Below are positions 36,065-43,126 of a stretch of 43,126 nucleotides of DNA, one piece after another. Under the pieces are notes generated by a model that saw only the letters and a list, made by a program, of their open reading frames with translations, did no database searches and had not been told where the DNA came from. Source of the stretch: Alphaproteobacteria bacterium. GTDB taxonomy: Bacteria > Pseudomonadota > Alphaproteobacteria > DSM-16000 > Inquilinaceae. The stretch covers positions 1-43,126 of the forward strand of contig JANQKE010000219.1 of NCBI GenBank assembly GCA_028281265.1, in the 5' to 3' direction. How positions within the stretch are numbered: the stretch's first letter is position 1; each line of letters opens with the position of its first letter. A program made the translations under genes and the position numbers.

Positions 36065-37273
36065 ATGTCGCTGATCCGCCACATTCTGATCGCCGCGCTG
36101 TACGGTGCGGTGGCGATCGCGACGGCGTTGACGCTGCCTTACACGCCGCTGGCCCTCGACCGGGCGACGGCGATCATGATCGGCGCCGGCGTGCTGATGT
36201 TCGGTGCCGTATTGCATGAGGTCTATTCCCGCCAGGTGCGCGAGACCCTGTTGCGGGAGGAGCTGACGGCACTGGCCGCCGACCGGGATGCGGTGCTGAC
36301 CGAGCTCAGCCGCGCGCGGTCCGAGGTCAAGGCGATCCACGCGCACCTGACCGGTTGGGCCGCCGACCGCCAGGCCGAGCGGGCGGCCGTGTCGGTCCCC
36401 GTCGATCCGCATACGGGCGGCGCGCGCATCGACCTGGACCTCACGGATGCCCTGGTACAGCCGACCGGTCCGGCGGCGACCGACGGCCCGACGCACCCGT
36501 CGGCACACCCGTCGGGCCATCCCCTCGACGGCCTCTCCGACGCCTCGATCCTCGAACAGACCCGGGCGGCGGTGCGTCACGACCGCATCCTGGCGACGGT
36601 CCATCCCGGTGTCAGCCTGCCGCAGCGCAAGCTCCGCTTCCTCGTGGTGAGGCCCAAGGTGCTGGCGGAAGACCGTACGGAATTGCCGCTGCCGCGGGTA
36701 CGGGCGGTGGCGGAGGCCTCCGGACTGGTCGGCGCGCTGGACGGTCCCGTGACCTTCCGCGCGATCCAGCAGGTGCGGGAGAGCTTCAAGCGCGGCCGGA
36801 CGGTGTCCGTCCTGTTCCCGCTGTCACCGGCGACGCTGCAGGACACGACCGCGTTCCGCGAGACATGGGAGTTCCTGGCCGAGAACCCCGAGATTGGCCA
36901 GCGCCTGGTGATCGAGTTGCCCGGGCATGCGTGGCAGACCGACGAACGCGCCCTGCGGCTGCCGATGGACCGGCTGGCTCAATCGGGGGTGCGGTACTGC
37001 CTGCGCTACCCTGACCTGAACCCGACCCTGCCGGTCGAGGCGATGCAGACGGCCTGGGTCCGGCTGGTCCGGATCCCCGGCGCGGCGCTGATCGAGCAGG
37101 CCGACAGCGACGCCGCATTGGCGATCCTGGAGGAGACCCGGGATGCCCTGGACCGGGCGGCCATCGATCTGATCGCCGCCGATCTCGATGACGAGGCCGG
37201 CTTGCGCGACATCCTGGACCTGCCGGTCGATTTCGGCGAGGGGCGTTTGTTCGGCCCGGTGCGGGAGGCATGA
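36065..37273 (+). CDS. Membrane-anchored degenerate EAL protein (TipF-like architecture)
   Basis: A 402-residue protein. Two helices lie near residues 5-24 and 36-55, a charged coiled coil near 58-105, a low-complexity stretch near 120-165 and an EAL-like fold from about 185 to 395. The fold is recognised from FAI-type helix VTFRAIQQVRES, RLVIELPGHAW, WVRLVRIPGAAL and the end FGEGRLFGPVRE. The catalytic EAL triplet, the DDFG pair and other metal residues are missing, so it should not cleave cyclic di-GMP, though it might bind it. Two helices, coiled coil and EAL are the order in Caulobacter TipF, a flagellar positioning factor. It overlaps the HAD gene only if the earlier HAD start is used. 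Confidence 0.75.
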   Translation: MSLIRHILIAALYGAVAIATALTLPYTPLALDRATAIMIGAGVLMFGAVLHEVYSRQVRETLLREELTALAADRDAVLTELSRARSEVKAIHAHLTGWAADRQAERAAVSVPVDPHTGGARIDLDLTDALVQPTGPAATDGPTHPSAHPSGHPLDGLSDASILEQTRAAVRHDRILATVHPGVSLPQRKLRFLVVRPKVLAEDRTELPLPRVRAVAEASGLVGALDGPVTFRAIQQVRESFKRGRTVSVLFPLSPATLQDTTAFRETWEFLAENPEIGQRLVIELPGHAWQTDERALRLPMDRLAQSGVRYCLRYPDLNPTLPVEAMQTAWVRLVRIPGAALIEQADSDAALAILEETRDALDRAAIDLIAADLDDEAGLRDILDLPVDFGEGRLFGPVREA

Positions 37274-37371
37274 TCGCGGACCGGGCTGGGTTGTCCGTGC
37301 TCCGATTGCCCGGGACCGGCGGCGGTGGCACAAGGCCCGGCGCCGACCCGCTGCCAGACGCCCACGCACCC

Positions 37372-38262
37372 ATGACCGAGACCGTCCCCGTGATCGCCGG
37401 ACTGTCGGCGATCGCCGATCGCTACGATGCCTTCGTCATCGACCTGTGGGGGGTGGTGCACGACGGCACTGTGCTGCATGACGGCATCGAGGACGTGCTG
37501 GCGGCGCTGCAGGCGGCGGGCAAGCCGGTGTGCCTGCTGACCAACGCCCAACGACGGGTCGAGACGGTCCGCCGCAAGCTCGACGACATGGGCCTCGACC
37601 GGGCCCTGTACCCGCATCTGTATTCGTCCGGGGAGTTGACCTTCGAGCGGCTGCGGGATCGTCCGACGGCCGCCTACGCGGCGCTGGGCGAGCGGTGCTA
37701 CTATATCGGCAGCGACCGCGATCGCTGCGTGCACGAAGGCCTGCCGCTGACGCTCACCGATGATGCCCGTAACGCCAGCTTCGCCCTGCTGGCCGGGCCG
37801 ATGGGCTTCTTCGACGGGCTCGAGGCGATGCGGCCGATGCTCGATGCCGCGCTGGACGCGGGGCTGCCGGCGGTCTGCGCCAATCCCGACCGCATCGTCT
37901 GGATCGGCGACCGGCTCGCGACCTGTGCCGGCACCTTCGCCGCCTATATGGCGGAGCGCGGGGCGTCGGTCCTTTGGCACGGCAAGCCGCATCGGGACGT
38001 CTACGACCGCTGCCTGGCGCTGCTGGGCGCTGCCGACCCGGCCCGGGTGCTGGGCATCGGCGACGCGCTGGCGACCGATATCGCCGGCGCGCTCGGCATC
38101 GGAGCCGACGGGCTTCTGGTGGGCAGCGGCATCCATGCGGCGGCCCTGGGAGCCGCGCCGGACCGCACCTTTCGGACCGGGCTTGCCGGCGACCGGGTCA
38201 CCGCCCTGGCCGAGCGGGCGGGCATCCGCCCGACCTGGGCGATCGATGCCCTGCGCTGGTAG
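37372..38262 (+). CDS. TIGR01459 HAD-type hydrolase (subfamily IIA)
   Basis: A 296-residue protein. The HAD motif is FVIDLWGVVHDG (Asp24, with Trp in place of the second Asp, as usual for TIGR01459). Motif II is LLTNAQRR, and the C-terminal part has WHGKPHRDVYDRCL and a DxxxTDIAGALGIGADGLLV-like motif IV (GIGDALATDIAGALG). The family is a presumed phosphatase with unknown substrate, found mainly in alphaproteobacteria. ATG 37372 is preferred by homology. ATG 37270 overlaps the upstream stop as ATGA and would add 34 Gly-rich residues, so coupling is possible. Confidence 0.88.
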   Translation: MTETVPVIAGLSAIADRYDAFVIDLWGVVHDGTVLHDGIEDVLAALQAAGKPVCLLTNAQRRVETVRRKLDDMGLDRALYPHLYSSGELTFERLRDRPTAAYAALGERCYYIGSDRDRCVHEGLPLTLTDDARNASFALLAGPMGFFDGLEAMRPMLDAALDAGLPAVCANPDRIVWIGDRLATCAGTFAAYMAERGASVLWHGKPHRDVYDRCLALLGAADPARVLGIGDALATDIAGALGIGADGLLVGSGIHAAALGAAPDRTFRTGLAGDRVTALAERAGIRPTWAIDALRW

Positions 38263-38301
38263 GCCGGCACCCGTACGAGTCCGATACCGAGTTGCGATGA
38301 G

Positions 38302-38358
38302 CTAGTTTAAAGAGTTAGAGCATCTTATCTGCGTCCGTTCGGACGCAGGATGCTCTAG
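38302..38358 (-). repeat. Half copy of the two-hairpin repeat (locus C)
   Basis: The linker (tttaaagagtt) and the a hairpin (38317-38356) are present; the b hairpin is not. The a hairpin has the full AGAGCATC/GATGCTCT outer arms and TGCGTCC/GGACGCA inner arms. CTAG lies at both ends (38302-38305 and 38355-38358), 53 bp apart, which is half the 106-bp spacing at locus B. A separate b-like palindrome, GAGATG/CATCTC, lies at 38416-38431. Confidence 0.85.
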
Positions 38359-38446
38359 GCGCGCCCGAGCTTGTGCGCAGCAGGTCCGCGTTGTGCTTGA
38401 ACGCGACGACGGTTTGAGATGAGGCCATCTCGGTGCGGATCGGTTG

Positions 38447-38821
38447 TTACTCGATCTCGGGCCCGATTTCGTCGAACGAGGCCATGGCGGCGCGGAACAG
38501 CCCGCTCTGCCCGGAGGCGCGGTTGGTCATCGTGGCTTTCATGAAGGCGCTGTGCAGGGCCCGGTAGTAGGCCACGATCAGCACCCGCAGCGCCGCGGTG
38601 AGGCCCGTGTCGCCGCGCACCTTGTCGACCATGGTACAGACGTCGTTGAGCGTGAGATCTTCCCGATCGCAAATGTCCATCAGGCTGCGCCACATCACGA
38701 CTTCCATGCGGACGCTGGTGCGTCGTCCTGAGACCACGACATTACGGGTGACCGGCAGATCCAACGGAGGGCGATCGGCTGCAGCACTCACCACATCTTC
38801 CAATTCTTGCGCGTACATCAT
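38447..38821 (-). CDS. Ribbon-helix-helix domain protein
   Basis: A 124-residue protein. The middle (about 24-90: TRNVVVSGRRTSVRMEVVMW, then RSLMDICDREDLTLNDVCTM and TAALRVLIVAYYRAL) is the RHH_4 domain of alphaproteobacteria, with the beta-strand VVVSGRRTSVRM expected to contact DNA. The last 35 residues are unlike other families I know. ATG 38821 (MMYAQELED) is chosen, because upstream TTG 38848 lacks good spacing. It is convergent with the HAD gene across the half repeat, and its upstream DNA is AT-rich with a spaced direct repeat. Some RHH_4 proteins have no shown DNA-binding role, so regulation is inferred. Confidence 0.75.
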   Translation of the reverse strand: MMYAQELEDVVSAAADRPPLDLPVTRNVVVSGRRTSVRMEVVMWRSLMDICDREDLTLNDVCTMVDKVRGDTGLTAALRVLIVAYYRALHSAFMKATMTNRASGQSGLFRAAMASFDEIGPEIE

Positions 38822-38889
38822 GGCTTTCACTCGCTTCCTTACTTCCAACCGTGTCGAGGCACCGGTCTATGTTGCCGCCGCTGATCTCT

Positions 38890-38917
38890 GGTACTCGCTG
38901 TCGATTCCCAGATACTC
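38890..38917. promoter_or_regulatory. Candidate RHH operator: direct repeats 21 bp apart
   Basis: TACTCGC occurs at 38890-38896 and 38911-38917, exactly 21 bp (two helical turns) apart, 69-96 bp upstream of the RHH start. Tandem sites on one face of the helix suit ribbon-helix-helix dimers. Binding is inferred only. Confidence 0.3.
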
Positions 38918-39239
38918 GCACAGATCTTACCAATTCCCTAGTTGTAACCGACTATCATCTGCCGGCTCGGGCATCGGCAAGCATCCGAACGCATCTCAGC
39001 GATTGTTCGTCTAGGCGAGCGGACAAGGGTCGCGGGCCCGATGGCCACCGCCGTGACGACGGGCTTTCTAGGCCCGACAAGCAACACAGCCGTGCATAGC
39101 TCTTTAATGATTGGTGGGGTTTCGTAACGGTCCGATCAAGCGCGTTTACATTCGCTGTGGATTGGCCGTTCTCGACCAGATCAACTAACCGATTGAGAAT
39201 ACGACACAAATGATCATGTCTTCAGCACTTCATCTCAGC

Positions 39240-39245
39240 TATAAT
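39240..39245 (+). promoter_or_regulatory. Orphan TATAAT element
   Basis: A perfect -10 hexamer lies in AT-rich DNA. The sequence 17 bp upstream (TGTCTT, 39217-39222) is a weak -35. A + strand transcript would run into the 3' end of the aldehyde dehydrogenase gene on the opposite strand. It may be chance in AT-rich DNA. Confidence 0.2.
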
Positions 39246-39333
39246 TAGGCATGTGAAGTATACCAGACGTGCACCGGCCGCCGGTGCCGGGCCGGCGCCG
39301 CCGATCCGTGCCGATACGACGAGAGGGGGAGAG

Positions 39334-41727
39334 TCACGCCCCATACGGTACCCAGATGTTCTTCACTTGGCTGGCCCGGCGCAGATAGGCCGGCCCTTCG
39401 GCCTGCGTCGGGTCCATCCAGTCGATGGCACGGCCATGGGTCGTCCAGACCTGCTTGAGGTTGCCGACCGATGCGGCTTCGACCGCTTCGACGGCGTCGG
39501 CCGGTCCGACATACCATAGCGCGTCGACATCGTCGTGGCCGGCCAGCGGTTTCAGGAGATCCGCATGCGGCCCGGTGACGATGTTGACGACCCCGGCCGG
39601 CACGTCCGACGTCTCCAGCACCTGATAGAGATCCGTGGCTGCCAGCGGGTGGACCGGGCTGGGCACGGCGACGACCCGATTGCCCAGCGCGATCGCCGGT
39701 GCGACCAGGGACAGGAAGCCCAGCAGCGGCGCTTCGGTGGGGCAGATCACCCCGATGACGCCCAGCGGCTCGTTCATCGCCAACGCCACGCCGCGGATCG
39801 GCGGGCTGTGCACCGCCCCGTCGAACTTGTCCGCCCAGGCGGCGTAGGCGAACAGACGGCTGACGCCGGCGTCCACCTCGGCGGTCGCCACCGGGGCGCT
39901 GATCCCGGTCATCGCCTGCAGCCGATCGCGGAACTCGGCGGACCGGACCGCGAGGTTTTCGGCCAGGTAGTACAGCACCTGGGCCCGATTGTGGGCCGAC
40001 GCCTCGGCCCAGCCGCCGGCCTTGCGGGCGGCTTCGACGGCGGCGCGGATGTCCTTGCGGTTGCCGTGGCCGACCTCGCCGAGGCTGCGCCCGTCAGCGC
40101 CGGTCACCGGGAGGCTGTAGCCACCGTCGGGCCGGGCCTGCTTGCCGCCGATGTAGAGCTTGGCGGTCCGGTCGATCGGCGGCAGCCCGTCGTCGGCCGG
40201 GGCTGCATCCGCCTGCGGGGCAGGTTGCACCGGCTCGGCATAGGGCTTGGCCGCCGCCAGCCAGGTCGGCCGTAGATAGGCGGTCATGCCCTCTCTGCCG
40301 CCCTCCCGGCCGAAACCGCTTTCGCGGTAGCCGCCGAAACCGACGGCCGCATCGAACAGGTTGGTCGCATTCACCCACACCACGCCGGCGACCAGCTTGG
40401 GGGCGATGTCCAGGGCCAGGGCCAGGGTCTCGGTCCACAGGCTGGCGGCCAGGCCGTAGCGCGTGTTGTTGGCCAGCTCGACCGCTTCGGCCGGGGTCCG
40501 GAACGTGTGGGTCACCAGGACCGGGCCGAAGATCTCCTCCTGCGCCACGGTGGCCGCCGGGGCGACATGGGTGATCAGGCTCGGCGGGTAGAACAGCCCG
40601 TCGGTCGGACAGGCCCAGCTCGGTTGCCACAGCCGGCCGCCCTCGGCCACGCCTTGCGCGACCAGCCGTTCGATCCGCTGTAGCTGCACCGGGGCGACGA
40701 TGGCACCGATGTCGATGCCCTTGTCCAGCGGGTCGCCGACCCTCAGCGTCTCCATCCGCCGCTTGAGCTTGTCGATGAACGTGTCGGCGACGCCTTCCTG
40801 GACCAACAGGCGGGAGCCGGCGCAGCACACCTGGCCCTGGTTGAACCAGATCGCGTCGACCACGCCTTCCACGGCCGCATCGAGATCGGCGTCGTCGAAC
40901 ACGATGAACGGGGACTTGCCGCCCAGCTCCAGGGTCAGGGCCTTGCCGGAGCCGGCCGTGCGGGCCCGGATCAGCCGGCCGACCTCGGTCGAGCCGGTGA
41001 AGGCGAGCTTGTCGATGTCCGGATGATCGACGATCGCCTGGCCGGTCGTGCCGTCCCCGGTGACGATGTTGAGCACCCCGGCCGGCAGCCCCGCCGCCTG
41101 GGCCAGCTCGGCGAACCGGAGTGCGGTCAGGCTCGTGTACTCGGCCGGTTTCAACACCACCGTGTTGCCCGCGGCCAGTGCCGGCGCGACCTTCCAGGCC
41201 AGCATCAGCAGCGGGAAGTTCCACGGGATGATCTGTCCGCAGACCCCGTGCGGTTCCTGGCCGGGGAATTCGGTGTCGAGGAGCTGCGCCCAGCCGGCGT
41301 GGTGGTAGAAGTGGCGGCCGACCAGCGGGATGTCGATGTCGCGGCTCTCCCGGATCGGTTTGCCGTTGTCCAGGCTTTCCAGCACCGCGAGCACCCGGCT
41401 GTGCCGCTGCACCAGCCGGGCGAGGGCGTAGAGGTAGCGGGCCCGGCCGTGACCACCCAGTGCCCACCAACCCGGCTGGGCCCGGCGCGCGGCCCTGACG
41501 GCGGCGTCGACATCGGCCGGCGTTGCCTGGGCGATGCGGCCCAGCACGTCCCCCGGCCGCGCCGGATTGACGCTGTCGAACCGCCGGCCGGACTCCGGCG
41601 CCGCCCATCGCCCGCCGATGAACAGGTCGAACCCGTCCGTGTGAGCCGCCAGCCATTGGCGTGCCGGCGCGTCCGATTCCGGCGCGGGTCCGTAGTCCAT
41701 GGTGTCGAACAACTCAGCAACGCTCAC
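39334..41727 (-). CDS. Two-domain aldehyde dehydrogenase with inactive second domain
   Basis: A 797-residue NAD(P)-dependent aldehyde dehydrogenase. Domain 1 (about 15-500) is complete: Asn170 (IIPWNFP), Glu267 (LTLELGGKS) and catalytic Cys301 (GQVCCAGSR), with the C-terminal GFGGYRESGFGREGG. Domain 2 (about 520-797) repeats the ALDH N-terminal fold (KLYIGGKQARPDGGY, PLGVIGVICPTEAPLLGF), but PWN is replaced and no ELGG or GQxC segment is present, so it is a truncated non-catalytic copy. GTG 41727 has gggag with 7-nt spacing. It lies 167 nt after deoC on the same strand and would oxidise acetaldehyde or a related aldehyde made by DeoC. Confidence 0.9.
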   Translation of the reverse strand: MSVAELFDTMDYGPAPESDAPARQWLAAHTDGFDLFIGGRWAAPESGRRFDSVNPARPGDVLGRIAQATPADVDAAVRAARRAQPGWWALGGHGRARYLYALARLVQRHSRVLAVLESLDNGKPIRESRDIDIPLVGRHFYHHAGWAQLLDTEFPGQEPHGVCGQIIPWNFPLLMLAWKVAPALAAGNTVVLKPAEYTSLTALRFAELAQAAGLPAGVLNIVTGDGTTGQAIVDHPDIDKLAFTGSTEVGRLIRARTAGSGKALTLELGGKSPFIVFDDADLDAAVEGVVDAIWFNQGQVCCAGSRLLVQEGVADTFIDKLKRRMETLRVGDPLDKGIDIGAIVAPVQLQRIERLVAQGVAEGGRLWQPSWACPTDGLFYPPSLITHVAPAATVAQEEIFGPVLVTHTFRTPAEAVELANNTRYGLAASLWTETLALALDIAPKLVAGVVWVNATNLFDAAVGFGGYRESGFGREGGREGMTAYLRPTWLAAAKPYAEPVQPAPQADAAPADDGLPPIDRTAKLYIGGKQARPDGGYSLPVTGADGRSLGEVGHGNRKDIRAAVEAARKAGGWAEASAHNRAQVLYYLAENLAVRSAEFRDRLQAMTGISAPVATAEVDAGVSRLFAYAAWADKFDGAVHSPPIRGVALAMNEPLGVIGVICPTEAPLLGFLSLVAPAIALGNRVVAVPSPVHPLAATDLYQVLETSDVPAGVVNIVTGPHADLLKPLAGHDDVDALWYVGPADAVEAVEAASVGNLKQVWTTHGRAIDWMDPTQAEGPAYLRRASQVKNIWVPYGA

Positions 41728-41894
41728 GGCGGGTCTCCCAAACGGGTCTTATACCGGCTTGCGCTGAGGTGAGCGCATCTCAAGTCGTCCTCGCGTCCAA
41801 GCCATGCGAGGCTTTCCTGGCGAGACGCTCCCGCGCGGCCGCGACATGGTATTGCGGGCAGCGGGCGCGGCCGCAACGGGGCGGGTCCGCACCG

Positions 41895-42926
41895 TCAGCT
41901 CATCGGGTGGCGATGGGCTGCCGAATAGTGGCCGGTGACATGGTGTTCAAGCTGCCGCTCGATATCGGTCAGGAGGCTCGACGCCCCGAACCGGAACAGG
42001 CTCGGCTCCAGCCAGTCACGACCCAGCTCCTCCTTCATCAGGATCAGATAGGCGAGCGCGTCCTTGGCCGTGGAGATGCCGCCGGCGGGCTTGTAGCCGA
42101 CGATGTGGCCGGTCGCCTCCCGATAGCTGCGGATGCAGCGCACCATGGCGAGGCTGACCGGCAACGTCGCGTTCACCTTCTCCTTGCCGGTCGATGTCTT
42201 GATGAAGTCCGCCCCGGCCATCATCGCCACCATCGACGCCTTGGCGACGTTGCGCAGGGTGGCGATGTCCCCGGTGCCCAGGATCGCCTTCATATGGGCG
42301 TCGCCGCAGGCCTGCCGGAAGGCGGCGACCTCGTCGTAGAGCGCTTGCCACTCGCCGCGCAGCACATGGGCTCGGGTGATGACGATATCGATCTCCGCCG
42401 CTCCGGCGGCGACGGAGGCCTCGATCTCCTTGAGCCGAAGGTCGAAGGGCGACAGCCCGGCGGGAAAGCCGGTCGACACCGCGGCGACCGGGATCCCGCT
42501 GCCCTCGAGCGCTTCGACGGCCGTTGCGACATACCGGTGGTAGACGCAGACCGCACCGGCGGTCAGCCCGCGATCGGCCATGCCGAGGGCCGCCAGCAGG
42601 TCGGATCGCACCGGATGCCGGGCCTTGGCACACAGCCGCTCCACCTTGCCCGGCGTGTCGTCGCCGTTCAGCGTCGTCAGGTCGATGCAGGTGACCGCCT
42701 TCAGCAGCCAGGCGGCCTGGGCGTCCTTCTTGACCGATCGCCGGGTGCTCAGGGTGGCAGCCCGCCTTTCCGCCGCGCTGAGATTGACGCGTGCCGCCTC
42801 CACCCCGTCGAGGTTGAGCGGCGTGCCCGGGTTGCGGGCGTGCGGCGAGGCGGCCGCCTCGGCGGATGTGGCGGGATGGCGATGCAGGGTCGCACCGGCA
42901 AGGGGGGAAGCTGGCGAAACGGTCAT
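41895..42926 (-). CDS. deoC: DeoC, deoxyribose-phosphate aldolase
   Basis: A 343-residue cytoplasmic class I aldolase that splits 2-deoxyribose 5-phosphate into acetaldehyde and glyceraldehyde 3-phosphate. Lys243 (DFIKTSTGK) is the Schiff-base lysine, and Asp180 (AEIDIVIT) and Lys279 (VGYKPAGGIS) complete the active site. The first 60 residues are an extension absent in E. coli DeoC (259 residues). The body (WLLKAVTCIDLTTLNGDDTP, then MKAILGTGD and ASMVAMMAGADFIK) resembles the animal DERA type more than the E. coli type, as far as I recall it. ATG 42926 is the only good start. The aldehyde dehydrogenase downstream probably consumes the acetaldehyde. Confidence 0.95.
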   Translation of the reverse strand: MTVSPASPLAGATLHRHPATSAEAAASPHARNPGTPLNLDGVEAARVNLSAAERRAATLSTRRSVKKDAQAAWLLKAVTCIDLTTLNGDDTPGKVERLCAKARHPVRSDLLAALGMADRGLTAGAVCVYHRYVATAVEALEGSGIPVAAVSTGFPAGLSPFDLRLKEIEASVAAGAAEIDIVITRAHVLRGEWQALYDEVAAFRQACGDAHMKAILGTGDIATLRNVAKASMVAMMAGADFIKTSTGKEKVNATLPVSLAMVRCIRSYREATGHIVGYKPAGGISTAKDALAYLILMKEELGRDWLEPSLFRFGASSLLTDIERQLEHHVTGHYSAAHRHPMS

Positions 42927-43126
42927 GATGGCGAACCGATTGGGTAGGGCGCGCCGAGGCAGCGCTGCCGACCCACCGCGTCGATCGGGACGGTGGGGCT
43001 TAGAGCGTTTTCAGGGAATACCGGGTCGATCTGTTGGCGCGTGCCGGATCGATCCGCAAGGCGCGTCGCGCCGCGCGATGCGGTGCCATCGGGCAAGCGG
43101 CGCAACGCAGCGGGCGGCCGGCACAC

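Larger units (their letters stand above)
38822..39333. other. AT-rich gene-free stretch of 512 bp upstream of the RHH gene
   Basis: Local G+C falls to 48% (38881-38940) and 40% (39181-39240), far below the rest of the window. It contains the direct repeat TACTCGC at 38890-38896 and 38911-38917, an ATGATCAT palindrome near 39209-39216 and a perfect TATAAT at 39240-39245. No convincing protein is encoded; an 84-codon minus-strand frame (38955-39209) matches nothing I know. Confidence 0.6.

Noticed and set aside
38955..39209. An 84-codon minus-strand frame in the AT-rich stretch
   Set aside because: No recognisable motif, no good ribosome binding site, and the second half becomes Arg/Ser/Pro-rich like a chance frame.
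41728..41894. A short hairpin GCGCT...AGCGC near 41752 and a repeated gcgcggccgc in the deoC-ALDH gap
   Set aside because: Five-base stem and short GC-rich repeat are expected by chance at this base composition.
42927..43126. A 67-codon minus-strand frame at the right edge
   Set aside because: Low-information Arg/Pro-rich frame with no family match. The region looks intergenic, with only a weak tagagcg stretch near 43003 reminiscent of the repeat ends.

Overview
The window is high-GC DNA (roughly two thirds G+C by eye) from an alphaproteobacterium, most plausibly a Rhodospirillales-type organism. The evidence is a CckA-type hybrid kinase, a ChvG/ChvI two-component pair, a recA promoter with the alphaproteobacterial SOS motif GAAC-N7-GAAC, a TIGR02302/DUF4175 protein, and Pst permeases with long N-terminal extensions. 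No rRNA, tRNA, CRISPR array, phage or intact insertion sequence was seen. The species cannot be named from the sequence.

Region 1 (1-8004, + strand) is a phosphate-starvation locus: the end of phoR, then pstS, pstC, pstA, pstB, phoU, phoB and a small two-helix membrane protein. A Pho-box-like repeat array lies in front of pstS and a strong hairpin follows it. PstA carries an unusually large insert of about 310 residues. A short Arg-rich frame with a very strong ribosome binding site sits between pstB and phoU.

Region 2 (8005-15083) starts with a tandem pair of a roughly 105-bp two-hairpin repeat. It then holds trpS, the chvI-chvG operon (minus strand), a HugZ/DUF2470-type protein, a 47-residue entericidin-like lipoprotein that is easy to miss, and recA (minus strand) with an SOS operator over its -10 element.

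Region 3 (15084-21294, minus strand) is a basal-body and export operon reading flgB-flgC-fliE-fliQ-fliR-flhB, followed after 8 nt by cckA, with recA next. One copy of the repeat sits between flgB and flgC.

Region 4 (21537-35947) is mostly alpha-glucan metabolism: an amylo-alpha-1,6-glucosidase-type protein, a DUF2934 protein with a histone-like Lys/Ala tail, glgX, malQ (overlapping glgX) and a GH31 alpha-glucosidase. Interspersed are a TIGR02302/DUF4175 membrane protein with a small DUF2256 zinc-finger protein, bacterioferritin and an alpha/beta hydrolase. Together the glucan genes would debranch glycogen or maltodextrin, rearrange linear chains and release glucose. No glycogen synthase, branching enzyme or phosphorylase is in view.

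Region 5 (36065-43126) has a membrane-anchored degenerate EAL protein recalling TipF, a TIGR01459 HAD hydrolase, a half copy of the repeat, a ribbon-helix-helix protein beside an unusually AT-rich 500-bp stretch, and deoC followed by a two-domain aldehyde dehydrogenase, which probably form a deoxyribose-phosphate catabolic unit.

The least explained items are the CTAG-bounded repeat family, the ribbon-helix-helix locus with spaced direct repeats, the structured 64-nt element at 23803-23866 and the PstA insert. None of these amounts to a demonstrated new system.
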